A DNA stretch of 64,000 nt from Vreelandella nigrificans (GTDB lineage Bacteria; Pseudomonadota; Gammaproteobacteria; Pseudomonadales; Halomonadaceae), in NCBI RefSeq assembly GCF_002374315.1, contig NZ_NWUX01000006.1, positions 1 through 64,000 on the forward strand. The letters run 5' to 3'. Position 1 is the first letter of the stretch; the number at the start of each line of letters is the position of its first letter. The notes beneath the pieces are model-generated. The model did no database searches, was not told where the DNA came from, and worked only from the letters and a program-made list of their open reading frames with translations. This document shows, piece after piece, positions 61,996 through 64,000 of this stretch. The translations under genes were made by a program, and so were the position numbers.

Positions 61996-63201
61996 ATGAA
62001 TGCTTCCGAAGCGCGCCAGCTTCCGCTTCAGGGCCTGAAAGTTCTGGAACTAGGCCAACTAATTGCAGGGCCATTCGCCACCAAGTTGCTGGGTGAATTT
62101 GGTGCTGACGTGATCAAAATCGAGCCTCCCGGCACCGGCGATCCACTTCGCAAATGGCGAATGTTAGAAGAGGGCACATCGCTCTGGTGGCATGTGCAAA
62201 CCCGCAACAAACGCTCAGTGGCACTGGATTTGCGCAGTGCAGAGGGCCAAAAGCTGGTGCGCCAGCTTGCCGCTGAGGCAGACGTGGTGGTGGAAAACTT
62301 TCGCCCTGGCACGTTAGATAACTGGGGGCTAGGTTGGGAAGCGCTTTCAGCACTGAACCCACGGCTGATCATGGTACATATTTCCGGCTACGGGCAAACG
62401 GGGCCTTATCGCGACAAGCCCGGTTTTGGGGTGATTGGCGAGGCCATGGGCGGGCTACGTTACCTCACCGGTCAACCGGGTGAGCCTTCGGTACGCGTGG
62501 GCGTCAGCATCGGTGATTCGCTTTCTGCCCTCTACGCAGTGATCGGCACACTGTTAGCGCTTCAGGAGCGCAACCGCAGCGGACTAGGCCAAGAGGTCGA
62601 TGTTGCGCTGTATGAATCAGTATTCGCGATGATGGAGAGCCTACTGCCGGAGTTCGATGCCAGTGGACAAGTGCGAGAACCCAGCGGCAGCGCCCTGCCG
62701 GGCATTACCCCCTCAAACGCCTACCGCTGCCAGGGTGGCGATTACGTGCTAATTGCCGGTAACGGTGACAGCATCTTCAAACGCTTAATGGGTGTGATTG
62801 GCCGAGAAGACCTTGCTAACGACCCAGCGCTGGCTCATAACGATGGGCGTAGCCAGCAAGCTGAGATAATTGATGCCGCCATTCAGGCATGGACTAAAGA
62901 GCGCCCAAGAGATGCCATATTGCAAGCACTGGATGACGCCCGTGTGCCTGTAGGCTATCCCTATACCGCTGAAGATATCGCCCATGATCCCCACTATTTA
63001 GCCCGGGAGATGATTCAAACCTTTACCCGCCCCAATGGCAAACCACTCAAAGTGCCCGGCGTACTACCCAAGCTTAGCGCTACCCCTGGGCGGCTGGGCA
63101 ACGGTGGCCCACAGCTAGGGCAACATACCGACGATGTGCTGGATGAGCTAGGTATCGACCACGAAACCCGCGCCAAACTGCGCCAAGCGGGCATTATCTA
63201 G
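61996..63201 (+). CDS. Class III CoA-transferase (CaiB/BaiF family)
   Basis: A 401-residue acyl-CoA:carboxylate CoA-transferase. Family blocks are LKVLELGQLIAGPFATKLLGEFGADVIKIEPPGTGDPLR near the N-terminus, RNKRSVALDLRSAEGQ, VENFRPGTLDNWGLGWE, ISGYGQTGPY and the catalytic Asp in VGVSIGDSLSALYAVIG. It would activate a dicarboxylate using succinyl-CoA or another donor. The partner lyase follows after ten bases. Human SUGCT (glutarate/HMG CoA-transferase) and bacterial itaconate CoA-transferases are members of this family; the exact substrate is open. Confidence 0.9.
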   Translation: MNASEARQLPLQGLKVLELGQLIAGPFATKLLGEFGADVIKIEPPGTGDPLRKWRMLEEGTSLWWHVQTRNKRSVALDLRSAEGQKLVRQLAAEADVVVENFRPGTLDNWGLGWEALSALNPRLIMVHISGYGQTGPYRDKPGFGVIGEAMGGLRYLTGQPGEPSVRVGVSIGDSLSALYAVIGTLLALQERNRSGLGQEVDVALYESVFAMMESLLPEFDASGQVREPSGSALPGITPSNAYRCQGGDYVLIAGNGDSIFKRLMGVIGREDLANDPALAHNDGRSQQAEIIDAAIQAWTKERPRDAILQALDDARVPVGYPYTAEDIAHDPHYLAREMIQTFTRPNGKPLKVPGVLPKLSATPGRLGNGGPQLGQHTDDVLDELGIDHETRAKLRQAGII

Positions 63202-63211
63202 GGAGCGTGTT

Positions 63212-64000
63212 ATGAGCCAGTTATCACCGTGCCCCACAAAAATAGAGATCAACGAAGTCGCTCCCCGGGACGGCCTGCAGATTGAAGCGCGTTTTGTGCC
63301 TACCGAAGAAAAAATTCTTTGGATCAACGCGCTCTCCACCACCGGGCTGCGGCGCATAGAAGCGACCTCGTTCACATCACCCAAAGCGATCCCCAATCTG
63401 CGTGATGCCGCTGATGTAGTGACCGGTATTCAGCGCCGGGAGGGCGTCGACATCACCGTGCTGGTACCCAACGTAAAAGGTACCGAACGGGCGCTGGCCT
63501 GCCAGGTGGATGAGATCAACTTAGTCATGTCCGCCAGCAATAGCCACGGGTTGGCCAATCTACGCATGACGTCAGAGCAATCCCTTGAGCAGTTCGCAGC
63601 GATTTTAGAAGTGACGCAGGGTAGCGGCGTCTTTATCAACGCCTCTCTGTCCACGACCTTCGGTTGCCCCTTTGAAGGTGAAGTACCCGAGGCACGAGTG
63701 CTGTCGCTTGTTGAAAAGCTTATCGGCCTTGGCATTCAGGGTATTACGCTCTGCGACACCACCGGTATGGCAAACCCAGCACAGGTGAAGCGCCTGTGTG
63801 AAGCAGTGCTTGAGCGCTGGCCAGAAACGCCGTTCACACTGCACTTTCACAACACCCGCGGGATGGGCTTGGCTAACGCACTAGCAGCATGGCAAGCGGG
63901 CATTAGCCGCTTCGACTCTTCACTAGGTGGATTGGGCGGCTGCCCCTTCGCCCCAGGCGCCAGCGGCAATGTATGCACCGAGGACTTAGTGCATATGTTT
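63212..64000 (+). CDS. Hydroxymethylglutaryl-CoA lyase family protein (partial, cut by window end)
   Basis: The first 263 residues of a DRE-TIM metallolyase; about 40 residues are missing at the C-terminus. Visible are INEVAPRDGLQIEA (catalytic Arg, metal Asp), ASLSTTFGCPFEGEVPEA, TLCDTTGMANP, the metal histidines in FTLHFHNTRGMGLAN and the catalytic Cys loop GGLGGCPFAPGASGNVCTEDLVHMF. The family cleaves HMG-CoA to acetoacetate and acetyl-CoA; related enzymes cleave citramalyl-CoA-like substrates. GGGAG precedes ATG 63212, and it shares an operon with the CoA-transferase. Confidence 0.88.
   Translation, partial: MSQLSPCPTKIEINEVAPRDGLQIEARFVPTEEKILWINALSTTGLRRIEATSFTSPKAIPNLRDAADVVTGIQRREGVDITVLVPNVKGTERALACQVDEINLVMSASNSHGLANLRMTSEQSLEQFAAILEVTQGSGVFINASLSTTFGCPFEGEVPEARVLSLVEKLIGLGIQGITLCDTTGMANPAQVKRLCEAVLERWPETPFTLHFHNTRGMGLANALAAWQAGISRFDSSLGGLGGCPFAPGASGNVCTEDLVHMF

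Overview
The window looks like the chromosome of a Halomonadaceae bacterium (Halomonas or a close relative). This is an inference from gene order and protein composition: the core genes keep the Pseudomonas-type orders tyrS-anmK, yggS-proC-yggT-metX-metW-DUF4426 and gluQ-cbrX-cbrA-cbrB-pcnB-folK-panB-panC-panD, and the secreted proteins are rich in acidic residues. There are no tRNA genes, insertion sequences, phage genes or CRISPR arrays that I can see. The left edge holds a probable rRNA promoter firing leftwards out of the window.

Positions 1-22,400 are core genome: translation (tyrS, gluQ), cell-wall recycling (anmK), PLP homeostasis and proline (yggS, proC), methionine (metX, metW), sfsA, an aminotransferase, dksA, the CbrA/CbrB two-component system, pcnB, folK, pantothenate synthesis (panB, panC, panD) and a thiolase. 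The 860-base gap between cbrB and pcnB is not empty. It carries a sigma-54 promoter, GTTAC/GTAAC half-sites upstream of it, many A-rich AAnAAnAA motifs and a terminator. I read it as a CrcZ-type decoy RNA that titrates the Hfq/Crc catabolite repression complex.

Positions 22,600-57,700 form a large pentose island. Block 1 (22.6-34.2 kb) is L-arabinose uptake (AraFGH ABC importer, MFS sugar porter) and oxidation (SDR dehydrogenase, SMP-30 lactonase, L-arabinonate dehydratase, mutarotase, ROK regulator). Block 2 (34.5-44.5 kb) releases and imports arabinan oligomers: porin, secreted GH43 endo-arabinanase, CUT1 ABC importer, intracellular GH51 arabinofuranosidase and a LysR regulator. Block 3 (44.5-57.7 kb) has two divergent operons around a palindromic operator: xylD, an EamA exporter, a GntR regulator and an L-arabinose 1-dehydrogenase-like enzyme on one side; a TRAP transporter, an AraD1/GguC protein, 2-oxoglutarate semialdehyde dehydrogenase, XylX and an FAD dehydrogenase on the other. 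Together they would carry L-arabinose and D-xylose to 2-oxoglutarate without phosphorylation (Weimberg-type route).

Positions 57,700-64,000 hold a second catabolic module: a TRAP transporter, a LysR regulator, a class III CoA-transferase and an HMG-CoA lyase family enzyme cut by the window edge, fitting uptake, CoA activation and cleavage of a branched or C5-C6 dicarboxylate.

Two gene remnants are visible: the first 40 codons of pilT next to yggS, and a frameshifted LysR start beside galM that is a diverged copy of the intact LysR gene 9 kb away, including its promoter region. Several pentose-gene leaders carry AAnAAnAA motifs at or near the ribosome binding site. The window may therefore contain both the CbrAB-CrcZ relief switch and several of the mRNAs it controls.
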